A stretch of DNA of 14,996 nucleotides from Phycisphaerales bacterium (GTDB lineage Bacteria; Planctomycetota; Phycisphaerae; Phycisphaerales; SM1A02): the NCBI GenBank assembly GCA_020427625.1, contig JAGQOI010000222.1:1-14996 (forward strand), written 5' to 3'. The notes below the pieces were generated by a model. The model was not told the origin of the DNA and made no database searches. It worked only from the letters and a program-made list of their open reading frames with translations. The position numbers and the translations under genes are program-made. This document shows positions 6,790 to 12,854 of this stretch, piece after piece (positions within the stretch are counted from its first letter, which is position 1; each line of letters starts with the position of its first letter).

Positions 6790-8936
6790 GACGCGTCCAC
6801 GGCCAGTCCCGACGCCGCCGGTGTGCCCGCGGCCGGTGTGCCTGCCGCCGGTGTGCCCGCCGCCGGTGTGCCCGTCGCCGGTGTGCCCGTCGTCTCGACG
6901 ATCACATGCCGACACCCGTCCTGAAGTCGCTCGCCCGCCGGCGTGCACGCATCCGCGTAATGACGCTGGATCCACTCCACGCTCAACAGCGACCAGATGA
7001 GCAGACGATGGTTCTTGCGACCCTCGAAGTGCTCGTTGAGCTGCGCCGTCACGAACGACTGGTCGAACCACGAACGCTCCCGCGTCCGGCGATCGAGCAG
7101 GATCGACTTGATGTAGTCCATCGACGGACCCCGGTACCAGTTCTCGTCCGGCGGCGAGAAACCCTGCTTCTGCTGGTACACGAACTCCCGCGGCAGATAC
7201 GACTCCATCGCCCTCCGCAACACCCGCTTCCCGTCCGACGAATCGATGTGACCCGTCACGCCGTTCGCGGTCAGGGCCTTCGGACGCGTCTTGATCGACG
7301 GCGACAACCCCCACGCCAGATCCGCGAGATCGTTGTCCAGGAACGGCACCCGCGTCTCCAGCGAATGCGCCATCGAGATCCGGTCGTCCGTGATGAGCAG
7401 ACCGTGCAGAAACGTGCGGAACTCGAAGTCCAACGCCCGGTGCAGACGATCGTCCACCGACTCCACGCCCGACGACCGACGCGGACCGGCCGCGAGCACC
7501 GCGTCGCAACTCGCCCGCGCCGACGCCGTCAGCGGACGCAACTCCGGCGCAAACAGCCGCGGCAGCACGTCCGGCGGCAGCAGGCGATGCCAGGCCGCGT
7601 GACAGGCATCGCCGAACGACGCCTCGTCCGTCGCATGCAGCATCGGGCGATACCGCCACGGATAGCCCGCGAACAGCTCGTCGCCGCCCGTCCCCGCCAG
7701 GCAGACCTTCACGAACCGACTCGCCAGCTTCGCGACGTACCAGTTCTGGTGGCACATCCCGACCCGCGGGTCCTCCATGTGCCACGTCAGACGCTCCATC
7801 ACCGCCGGCATGTCGCCCGCGTGCAGCACGACCGCGTAATGCTCGGTCTGAAGCAGGTACGACAATTGCTCGGCGAGCCGACGCTCGTCGAACCCCTGCT
7901 CGATGCCGTTCACGTTGGTCAGGTCGAAGCCCGCGGTGAACGTGTGCAGGCGCGGGATCGAACGACCCGCGACCGCGACGATCGACCCGCTGTCCATGCC
8001 CCCGGAAAGATACGACCCCACCGGCACGTCGCTGACGAGCTGTCGGGTCACCGCCCGCTCGAACGCCGCCGCGACCCGCGCCGACGCCTCGTCGTCATCC
8101 TGCATCGACGGATCGATCGACGGAAAGCCCTGGTGATACTTCCGCGGCTGGATCGTGCCGCCCGTCCCCGGCGTCAGCGTCAGCATCTCGCCGGGCTCGA
8201 GCACATGCACGCCCGACCAGATCGTCTCGCGCCGGAACACGTTCTGGAACGTGCAGTACTCCACGAGACCCGCCGGATCGATCCTCGCCGGCACGAGCCC
8301 GCTCGCGAAGAGCGCCTTGATCTCGGAGGCGAAGACGAGGAAGCCGTCCGCCGCCGCGAAATACAGCGGCTTCACGCCGAACCGGTCGCGGGCGAGCGTG
8401 ATCGTGTTCGAGAAGCGATCGTGGATCGCGAACGCGAACATCCCGTTGAGCATCTCCAGGCAGTCCGGACCGTGCTCCTCCCAGAGGGTCAGGATGACCT
8501 CGGTGTCCGTGTTCGACCGGAAGCGACACCCCCGCGCCTCGAGATCGTCGCGCAGCTCGCGGTAGTTGTAGATCTCGCCGTTGTGGACGATCCAGTACCG
8601 CCGGTCCCCGCTCGCCATCGGCTGATGACCATGGTGCGTGAGATCGAGGATCGACAGACGACGGTGACCGAGCCCGACCGCGTACTGCTGCGAGCCGAAC
8701 TGCGCGTTGCAGTAGTCGCCGCCGAACACCGGCAGATGCTCGTTGTGATGCCGGAACGCGACGTCGGTGAAGTTGCTCCACGTGCTCCCCCGACCCCACG
8801 GACGCTCGCCGGGCACGAAGAACACGTAGCCCGCATCGTCCGGCCCGCGATGCGCGAGGACATCGCACATCCGCTTCACGGCCCGGGGATCGATCGGCTG
8901 CTCGCCGCGACTGATGACTCCGGCGATTCCGCACAT
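6786..8936 (-). CDS. asnB: AsnB-type glutamine-dependent amidotransferase (asparagine synthase family)
   Basis: The 716-residue protein has both domains of asparagine synthase B. The glutaminase domain starts with MCGIAGVIS, so Cys2 is the nucleophile once Met is removed, and it carries HNGEIYNYRELR and RDRFGVKPLY. The synthetase domain has the PP-loop SGGMDS at residues 311-316, GTGGDELFAGYPWRY, and MAHSLETRVPFLDNDLADL. All the catalytic motifs I can recognise are present. It is longer than the usual 600-640 residues because of an insertion near residues 40-90 (WSNFTDVAFRHHNEHLPVF) and a C-terminal tail of TPAAG pentapeptides. Within exopolysaccharide clusters AsnB relatives often transfer glutamine-derived ammonia to an acid such as a uronic acid, as shown for WbpS in Pseudomonas O-antigen synthesis, instead of making asparagine. 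The placement between an epimerase and a sulfotransferase favours that role here. ATG at 8936 follows a GAGGGA ribosome-binding site. Confidence 0.95.
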   Translation of the reverse strand: MCGIAGVISRGEQPIDPRAVKRMCDVLAHRGPDDAGYVFFVPGERPWGRGSTWSNFTDVAFRHHNEHLPVFGGDYCNAQFGSQQYAVGLGHRRLSILDLTHHGHQPMASGDRRYWIVHNGEIYNYRELRDDLEARGCRFRSNTDTEVILTLWEEHGPDCLEMLNGMFAFAIHDRFSNTITLARDRFGVKPLYFAAADGFLVFASEIKALFASGLVPARIDPAGLVEYCTFQNVFRRETIWSGVHVLEPGEMLTLTPGTGGTIQPRKYHQGFPSIDPSMQDDDEASARVAAAFERAVTRQLVSDVPVGSYLSGGMDSGSIVAVAGRSIPRLHTFTAGFDLTNVNGIEQGFDERRLAEQLSYLLQTEHYAVVLHAGDMPAVMERLTWHMEDPRVGMCHQNWYVAKLASRFVKVCLAGTGGDELFAGYPWRYRPMLHATDEASFGDACHAAWHRLLPPDVLPRLFAPELRPLTASARASCDAVLAAGPRRSSGVESVDDRLHRALDFEFRTFLHGLLITDDRISMAHSLETRVPFLDNDLADLAWGLSPSIKTRPKALTANGVTGHIDSSDGKRVLRRAMESYLPREFVYQQKQGFSPPDENWYRGPSMDYIKSILLDRRTRERSWFDQSFVTAQLNEHFEGRKNHRLLIWSLLSVEWIQRHYADACTPAGERLQDGCRHVIVETTGTPATGTPAAGTPAAGTPAAGTPAASGLAVDAS
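6821..6895. repeat. 15-bp tandem repeat, five units, in the 3' end of the minus-strand asnB
   Basis: GTGTGCC recurs at 6821, 6836, 6851, 6866 and 6881 on the plus strand, an exact 15-bp period with unit like CCGGTGTGCCCGCCG. On the coding strand it encodes five near-identical pentapeptides (GTPAT then four GTPAA) at about residues 681-705 of the amidotransferase. As the unit is a multiple of three, gain or loss of copies changes tail length without a frameshift. The array ends about 30 bp before the ATGA junction with sulfotransferase A. Confidence 0.9.
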
Positions 8937-9017
8937 GGCGCCGTTCCCTCGTCTCCACGCCGTCGCGGCGCGGCCATGCCCGCGGGCCCGCGTCCGACGT
9001 GGACGCCCCGCCGTCGA

Positions 9018-10022
9018 TCACATCGAACTGATGCCGCCCACGGCGAGTTGCTTGTGCCCCAGCGCCACGAGGTCGCTTCGACGCCACTCGATCAGACTCC
9101 GCATCCCGTCCTCGAGGTCGATCGACCACTCGAATCCGAGATCCCGCTTCGCCTTCTCCGGACACCCGATGCGGTTCGTCACGAACGTCAGACCCGCCTC
9201 CTCGTACTGGATCGGCAGATCGCTGCCCGTGAGCCGCAGCAGCAGGTCGGTGAGCTCCTTGATCGACGTCCCGATCCCGCGCCCGACGTTGTAGCACTCG
9301 CCGCTCGCCGACGCCTGCAACGCCAGCACGTTCGAACGCGCAACGTCGTGCACGTGCACGAAGTCGTAACACTGCGACCCGTCACCGAACACCACCGGCG
9401 ACTTCCCCTGGTCGATGCGGTCGAGGATCTTGTGCATCACCGCGATGTACGCGCCCTTGTAGTCCTGCCGCGGCCCGTACACGTTCATGTACCGCAGCCC
9501 CACCCAGTTCAGGCCGTACCGCGCGCCCAGACTCTTGAAGAAGTGCTCGCCCGCGATCTTCGACGCCCCGTAGAACGTGAAGTTGTTGTACGCATGATCC
9601 TCCGTCATCGGCGTCTCGATCGCGTCGCCGTACACCGACGCCGACGAGGAATACACCACCCGCTCGACGTTGTTCTTGATCGCCGCCATGATCACGTTGA
9701 ACGTCCCCCGGACGTTCACGTCGAAGGCCGTCTCCGGATACTCGTGACACTGCAGGATCCACAGCGCGGCCAGGTGAATCACGCCGTGAACACCCTCCAT
9801 CGCCTTCTCCAGAATGTCCTTGTGCAGGATGTCGCCGCCGTGCGGAAAGATCGTGACCCGGTCGTCCTTCAACGCGTCCGCGATGTTGTCCATCGAGCCG
9901 CGGAAGAAGTTGTCGTAGATGATGACCCTCCCGACGTCCGTCCTGAGCAGCTCGTCGACGACATGACTGCCGATCAAACCCGCTCCGCCCACCACGAGAA
10001 TCGTCTTGCCGGTCAGTTCCAC
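9018..10022 (-). CDS. NAD-dependent epimerase/dehydratase (extended SDR, GalE-like)
   Basis: A 334-residue extended short-chain dehydrogenase/reductase. The Rossmann motif GGAGLIG is at residues 12-18. The conserved SSSASVYGD stretch (125-133) carries the catalytic Ser/Thr position, and YGASK gives Tyr151 and Lys155. RYMNVYGPRQ and DFVHVHDVA are the usual downstream substrate-binding landmarks. Members convert nucleotide sugars, most often UDP-glucose/galactose or the N-acetyl or uronic acid forms; the sequence alone does not fix which. The start is GTG at 10022, chosen because GGAG lies 7 nt upstream and because it places the Rossmann strand at the N-terminus. It is the first gene of the minus-strand cluster, 81 bp ahead of asnB, and probably supplies its sugar nucleotide. 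Confidence 0.93.
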   Translation of the reverse strand: MELTGKTILVVGGAGLIGSHVVDELLRTDVGRVIIYDNFFRGSMDNIADALKDDRVTIFPHGGDILHKDILEKAMEGVHGVIHLAALWILQCHEYPETAFDVNVRGTFNVIMAAIKNNVERVVYSSSASVYGDAIETPMTEDHAYNNFTFYGASKIAGEHFFKSLGARYGLNWVGLRYMNVYGPRQDYKGAYIAVMHKILDRIDQGKSPVVFGDGSQCYDFVHVHDVARSNVLALQASASGECYNVGRGIGTSIKELTDLLLRLTGSDLPIQYEEAGLTFVTNRIGCPEKAKRDLGFEWSIDLEDGMRSLIEWRRSDLVALGHKQLAVGGISSM

Positions 10023-10038
10023 CGCTACGCTCCAGTCC
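10023..10038 (-). promoter_or_regulatory. ribosome-binding site deciding the epimerase GTG start
   Basis: The minus strand has TGGAGCGTAGCG immediately before GTG at 10022, placing GGAG 7 nt from the start codon. No in-frame ATG gives a better placement. Confidence 0.6.
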
Positions 10039-10160
10039 GTCTTGAGGTCTCATAACCACCGCCGTCACCCACCGGGCCCGTCGCCCGATCGCGTGACGTA
10101 GGGTGGCCTGCGCACACCCCTTGCGCGCCCGCGGCCGTCCCGCCGACGCCGCTCGGGCCC

Positions 10161-10166
10161 AGTATA
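10161..10166 (-). promoter_or_regulatory. putative -10 element of the minus-strand glycan operon
   Basis: The minus strand reads TATACT here, five of six matches to TATAAT, in an otherwise GC-rich stretch. A possible -35 (TCGTTC) lies 17 nt upstream but matches poorly. Transcription would begin near 10154, leaving a leader of about 130 nt before the epimerase GTG. This assignment is pattern-based only. Confidence 0.45.
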
Positions 10167-10279
10167 CCCGCAGACCGCACCACGAACGATTCCCCCGTAC
10201 CGACAACCCTCGACGCCCGATCACACCCATGACGCCCGCAAGGGACTCGTTTTGTCCATGGATCCGAGCGCCGTCGCCA

Positions 10280-10285
10280 TACAAT
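10280..10285 (+). promoter_or_regulatory. putative -10 element of the secreted dockerin-type protein
   Basis: TACAAT matches TATAAT at five of six positions and sits 33 nt before the ATG, giving a leader of about 27 nt. A TTGTCC at 10252-10257 resembles a -35, but the 22-nt spacing is too long for a standard promoter. Confidence 0.45.
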
Positions 10286-10304
10286 GGTGCCGGTGGATGG
10301 ATGT

Positions 10305-10312
10305 AGAGAGGA
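10305..10312 (+). promoter_or_regulatory. ribosome-binding site of the secreted dockerin-type protein
   Basis: AGAGAGGA ends 6 nt before ATG at 10319 and fixes that start. Confidence 0.75.
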
Positions 10313-10318
10313 CTCCCC

Positions 10319-11083
10319 ATGCGCCCCGCCATCATCGCCGTGCTCGCCCTCACATCAGGGATGATCGCCGCGCCCGCCCTCGCCGGAGGCAACGACTTCT
10401 TCGACGACTTCTCGTCCCGCCCGTCCCCCCTCTGGGGCAACGAGTTCGGCAACTGGACGGCCTCCGGCGGCGTCTACTCGGCCGCCGTGTCGAGCAACTT
10501 CCCGAACTCCTACTCCTCCCTGCCCTTCGAGTTCGAAAGCTTCGTCCTCGACCTCGACATCAACGACGTCGCCGACGGCGGCGTCTGGCTCCGTTCCGAG
10601 CCCGCCCCCGGCACCCCCATCGGCATCAAGGGCGTCCTCCTCGTCACCGGCGCCGGCAACAACAGTTTCTACTGGCACATCGTCCCCACCGGCGACAGCT
10701 ACGGTCCCAGCCTCCTGCCCGTCAGCGGACTCTTCAACGACGGCGACGACATCTCGCTCCACATCGTCGTCAGCGGCAACACCTACGACGTCTACCTCAA
10801 CGGCTCCGGGACCCCCGCGACATCGCTCACCACCGACGCCTTCACCGTCGGCGGCATCGCCCTGTACGACTACTCGAACCAGACCTTCGACAACGTCAAC
10901 CTCGACGGCGTCCTCGCCTGTCCCCAGGACCTCAACGACGACGACACCGTCGGACCCGCCGACCTCGCCGTCCTCCTCGGACAGTGGGGCGCCTGCGTCG
11001 ACTGTGCCGCGGACTTCGACGACGACGACACCGTCGGTCCCGCCGACCTCGCCGTCCTCCTCGGCGCCTGGGGCGACTGCTGA
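10319..11083 (+). CDS. secreted protein with LamG-like domain and C-terminal GC-type dockerin-like repeats
   Basis: The 254-residue precursor begins with a Sec signal peptide: Arg2, a hydrophobic core to about residue 18, and APALA before a likely cut after residue 22. The mature part up to about residue 200 is beta-rich and looks like a concanavalin/LamG-type sandwich (FDDFSSRPSPLWG; FVLDLDINDVADGGVWLRS; ending DYSNQTFDNVNLDG). It has no catalytic motif that I recognise. The C-terminus has two 28-residue repeats starting at Asp204 and Asp232. Each has an acidic EF-hand-like loop (DLNDDDTVG, DFDDDDTVG), then PADLAVLLG and a WG-x(1-2)-C end, with Cys201, Cys226, Cys229 and Cys254 available for disulfides. 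Such C-termini are common on exported Phycisphaerae proteins and are thought to sort or attach them, by analogy with dockerin calcium-binding repeats. It stands alone with its own promoter, opposite the glycan operon; a functional link is possible but unproven. Confidence 0.92.
   Translation: MRPAIIAVLALTSGMIAAPALAGGNDFFDDFSSRPSPLWGNEFGNWTASGGVYSAAVSSNFPNSYSSLPFEFESFVLDLDINDVADGGVWLRSEPAPGTPIGIKGVLLVTGAGNNSFYWHIVPTGDSYGPSLLPVSGLFNDGDDISLHIVVSGNTYDVYLNGSGTPATSLTTDAFTVGGIALYDYSNQTFDNVNLDGVLACPQDLNDDDTVGPADLAVLLGQWGACVDCAADFDDDDTVGPADLAVLLGAWGDC
10928..11080 (+). repeat. 84-bp direct duplication encoding the dockerin-like repeats
   Basis: The DNA from 10928 recurs from 11012 with an 84-bp period. 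The core GACGACGACACCGTCGG and the following PADLAVLLG codons are almost identical, differing at very few bases, including third positions. This suggests a recent duplication or gene conversion between the two halves. Confidence 0.85.
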
Positions 11084-11090
11084 TCTCAGA

Positions 11091-11292
11091 GGGTCCACCA
11101 CGGAGGCACTGAGGGCACGAAGGGGGGAATCTGGGTTCAGGATCGTGGGCCGGGGCGTGGGACGATTCAGCGATGGTCCGTATTCGGCGGCGATCGGGCA
11201 CCGTTCGGGCATGATTCGCGTGCATGTCACCGCCCACGGTTCCCCAAACCCGATTCCCCCCTCCGTGCCCTCCGTACCTCCGTGGTAGACCC
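11091..11292. repeat. inverted pair of about 50-bp repeats (REPIN-like element)
   Basis: The left arm (11091-11140) begins GGGTCCACCACGGAGGCAC and the right arm (11242-11292) is its inverted copy, reading GGGTCTACCACGGAGGTAC on the minus strand. About 44 of 51 positions agree, including a run of six G then AATC. They are separated by about 100 bp, so transcripts could form a long stem. The element starts 7 bp after the dockerin-gene stop and ends just before the next gene. A third, single copy lies at 14751. The layout of two inverted copies around a spacer is that of REP doublets. It may also end transcription. Confidence 0.8.
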
Positions 11293-11294
11293 CC

Positions 11295-11300
11295 TAGACT
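11295..11300 (+). promoter_or_regulatory. putative -10 element giving a leaderless mRNA for the PLP enzyme
   Basis: TAGACT lies 6 nt before the GTG start at 11307, so a transcript starting at the normal distance would begin at or next to the GTG. No Shine-Dalgarno sequence is present upstream, and a nearby ATG at 11302 is out of frame. Confidence 0.4.
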
Positions 11301-11306
11301 CATGAC

Positions 11307-12431
11307 GTGCCCGATACGCCGTTCGCACTGCCTGATGACGTTCTCGAGCGACTGATCACGCCGGCGCTGGTCGTCTCCGTCGACGCCGCGAGACACAACA
11401 TCGCCCGCGTCATCGCCGCCGCCCGTGGCGACGCCGCGCGATGGCGACCGCACCTCAAGACCACCAAGTCCGCCCTCGCCTGTCGTCTCCTCGCCGCCGC
11501 CGGCGTCCGCCACGCCAAGTGCGCGACGACGCGGGAACTCGCCCTCGCCCTCGACACCTTCGGTCCCGACGCCGACCTCCTCGTCGCCCATCCGCTCGTC
11601 GGACCCGCCCTCGCCCGCGTCGCCGCCCTGGCCGACGCGCACCCCGACGCGCGGGTCGCCATCCTCGTCGAGGCGCCGGACGCGCTCGCCGACTTGCCGC
11701 GCTCGCTCGACGTCTTCATCGACGTCAACCCCGGCATGAACCGAACCGGTCACGCCGTCGACCGCCTCGACGACCTGCGCGCCCTCGCCCGCGCCGCCGG
11801 CCCGCGCCTGCGGGGGATCCACTTCTACGACGGACACCTCGCCGGCCTCGACGCCCCGACCCGACGCGCCCGCGCCCACGGCGTGTACGACGACCTCCTG
11901 GCCCTCGTCGCCCGACTTCGCGCCGACGGCATCGGCATCGCCGAGATCATCACGAGCGGCACGCCGACGTTTCCCGACGCGCTCGCCTACGCGCCGTTCG
12001 ACGCGCTCGACGGCGCGATCCACCGCATCTCGCCGGGTACCGTCGTCTATCACGACACGCGGACCGAGCAGGAGTTGCCGAACCTCGGTCTGCGTCCCGC
12101 CGCCGTCGTCCTCACCCGCGTCGTGAGTCATCCCGCGCCCGATCGCGTGACGTGCGATGCCGGGTCCAAATCGATCGCGGCCGAAGTCGGCGACCCGTGT
12201 GCGGTGGTCCTCGGTCGTCCGGACCTCGTCGCCGCCCGCCCGAGCGAGGAGCATCTGCCGCTCGACGTACGGGCCGGCGCCGTCCCGGGTCGGGGGGACG
12301 TCCTGTGTCTCGTGCCGGCCCATGTGTGCCCGACGGTGAACCTGTACGACACGATGGTCGTCGTCGAGTCCGGCCGCGAGCCCCGCCTCGAACCCATCGC
12401 CGCCCGCGGCCACGAGACCTGGCTGCGCTAG
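11307..12431 (+). CDS. PLP-dependent D-serine dehydratase / D-threonine aldolase-like enzyme
   Basis: This 374-residue protein belongs to the fold-type III PLP enzymes with an alanine racemase-like N-terminal barrel. RPHLKTTK (47-54) matches the RPHxKTxK signature, and Lys51 is the predicted Schiff-base lysine. FIDVNPGMNRTG, TSGTPTFP and CDAGSKSIAAE are further family landmarks around the PLP phosphate. The C-terminal AHVCPT gives His339 and Cys341. In the family the eukaryotic-type D-serine dehydratases use His and Cys to bind the active-site zinc, while D-threonine aldolases use His and Asp, so a dehydratase-like activity on D-serine or a related D-amino acid is the better guess. The enzyme is cytoplasmic. 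The GTG start at 11307 has no ribosome-binding site. The gene ends directly at the palindromic repeat array. It has no obvious link to the glycan operon. Confidence 0.88.
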   Translation: MPDTPFALPDDVLERLITPALVVSVDAARHNIARVIAAARGDAARWRPHLKTTKSALACRLLAAAGVRHAKCATTRELALALDTFGPDADLLVAHPLVGPALARVAALADAHPDARVAILVEAPDALADLPRSLDVFIDVNPGMNRTGHAVDRLDDLRALARAAGPRLRGIHFYDGHLAGLDAPTRRARAHGVYDDLLALVARLRADGIGIAEIITSGTPTFPDALAYAPFDALDGAIHRISPGTVVYHDTRTEQELPNLGLRPAAVVLTRVVSHPAPDRVTCDAGSKSIAAEVGDPCAVVLGRPDLVAARPSEEHLPLDVRAGAVPGRGDVLCLVPAHVCPTVNLYDTMVVVESGREPRLEPIAARGHETWLR

Positions 12432-12524
12432 TTGGGACAGTTCCCGGAACTGTCCCAAACCGAGTTATCCACATTTGGGACAATTCCCGGAACTGTCCCA
12501 AACTGAGTTATCCACATTTGGGAC
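12432..12524. repeat. 43-bp tandem repeat with palindrome plus DnaA box, 2.2 copies
   Basis: Units start at 12432, 12475 and 12518 (the last only TTGGGAC). Each full unit starts with a 27-nt palindrome: arm TTGGGACAGTTC, a 3-nt centre CCG, and arm GAACTGTCCCAA. In unit two one arm base is changed (ACAATT). Next come AC(C/T)GAG and TTATCCACA, which is identical to the strongest DnaA-box consensus, at 12465-12473 and 12508-12516. The array begins at the base after the stop codon of the PLP enzyme. The hairpins could end transcription in both directions, though no T-run follows. Confidence 0.92.
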
Positions 12525-12546
12525 GCCGCGGCGGCTTGCCTACACT
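12518..12546 (+). promoter_or_regulatory. putative promoter of the 78-residue membrane protein
   Basis: TTGGGA at 12518-12523 (four of six matches to TTGACA) and TACACT at 12541-12546 (four of six to TATAAT) are 17 nt apart, the ideal spacing. The -35 is the partial third copy of the tandem repeat. Transcription would start about 20 nt before the ATG. Confidence 0.45.
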
Positions 12547-12562
12547 CTGGAACCCCGCGCAC

Positions 12563-12567
12563 GGAGA
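12563..12567 (+). promoter_or_regulatory. ribosome-binding site of the 78-residue membrane protein
   Basis: GGAGA ends 6 nt before ATG at 12574 and supports that start over any longer frame through the repeats. Confidence 0.6.
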
Positions 12568-12573
12568 CCCCCC

Positions 12574-12810
12574 ATGAGTTCATCCAACGACGCATCGGTG
12601 ATCTTCTGGGTCTTCCTCGGCGTTCGCCTCCTCCTCGCCTTCCTCATCCTCGTGTTCGTCGGCGCCTCCATCTGGTGCTGGAACAACGGCTACGAGAACG
12701 CCGTCTGGGGACTCGGGTCCGCCGCCGTCATGCTCGCCGGCATGATCGTCCTCTTCACCGGCATGTCGCGCAAGTACCGAGGCATGATGAACCGCCGGCG
12801 ACACGACTGA
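12574..12810 (+). CDS. small two-helix membrane protein, unknown function
   Basis: I do not recognise this 78-residue protein. It starts MSSSNDAS and has two hydrophobic segments. The first is FWVFLGVRLLLAFLILVFVG (about 10-29) followed by ASIWCWNNGYENAVWG, and the second is LGSAAVMLAGMIVLFTGM (about 46-63). It ends in a strongly basic tail (SRKYRGMMNRRRHD). By the positive-inside rule the C-terminus, and probably the N-terminus, face the cytoplasm. The start is chosen by the GGAGA site and by the promoter inside the repeat array. It ends 44 bp before the second asnB and may be co-transcribed with it, although that gene has its own -10-like element. Confidence 0.75.
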   Translation: MSSSNDASVIFWVFLGVRLLLAFLILVFVGASIWCWNNGYENAVWGLGSAAVMLAGMIVLFTGMSRKYRGMMNRRRHD

Positions 12811-12840
12811 CCCCGAACGCCCCGACCGCCGCGTGCACGC

Positions 12841-12846
12841 TACCCT
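12841..12846 (+). promoter_or_regulatory. putative -10 element giving a leaderless mRNA for the second asnB
   Basis: TACCCT ends 8 nt before the GTG at 12855, so a transcript would begin at or within a base or two of the start codon. There is no Shine-Dalgarno sequence in the 44-bp gap. Confidence 0.35.
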
Positions 12847-12854
12847 GCGCCTGC

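Larger units (their letters stand above)
10023..10318. promoter_or_regulatory. divergent intergenic control region
   Basis: This 296-bp gap separates the minus-strand glycan operon from the plus-strand secreted protein. It holds no convincing ORF. It contains one -10-like element for each direction (listed separately) and is less GC-rich than the genes near those elements. No clear operator palindrome was seen. Confidence 0.6.

Noticed and set aside
6906..10055. A very long open frame (over 1000 codons) on the plus strand opposite asnB and the epimerase
   Set aside because: Its product is dominated by Arg, His and Pro with no recognisable motif, while the minus strand codes for two clear enzymes. 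It is a by-product of high third-position GC.
11302..11304. ATG as the start of the PLP enzyme
   Set aside because: It is out of frame with the coding sequence; GTG at 11307 is the first usable start.
12432..12524. CRISPR array
   Set aside because: The repeats are directly adjacent with no spacers, only 2.2 copies, and no cas genes are near.
12432..12524. Chromosomal or plasmid replication origin
   Set aside because: Only two DnaA boxes, no AT-rich unwinding region, and no dnaA, dnaN, parAB or rep gene nearby. A DnaA-binding regulatory site remains possible.
12675..12854. Upstream extension of the second asnB
   Set aside because: It overlaps the small membrane protein gene, and it would bury the Cys that must follow the initiator Met for glutaminase activity.
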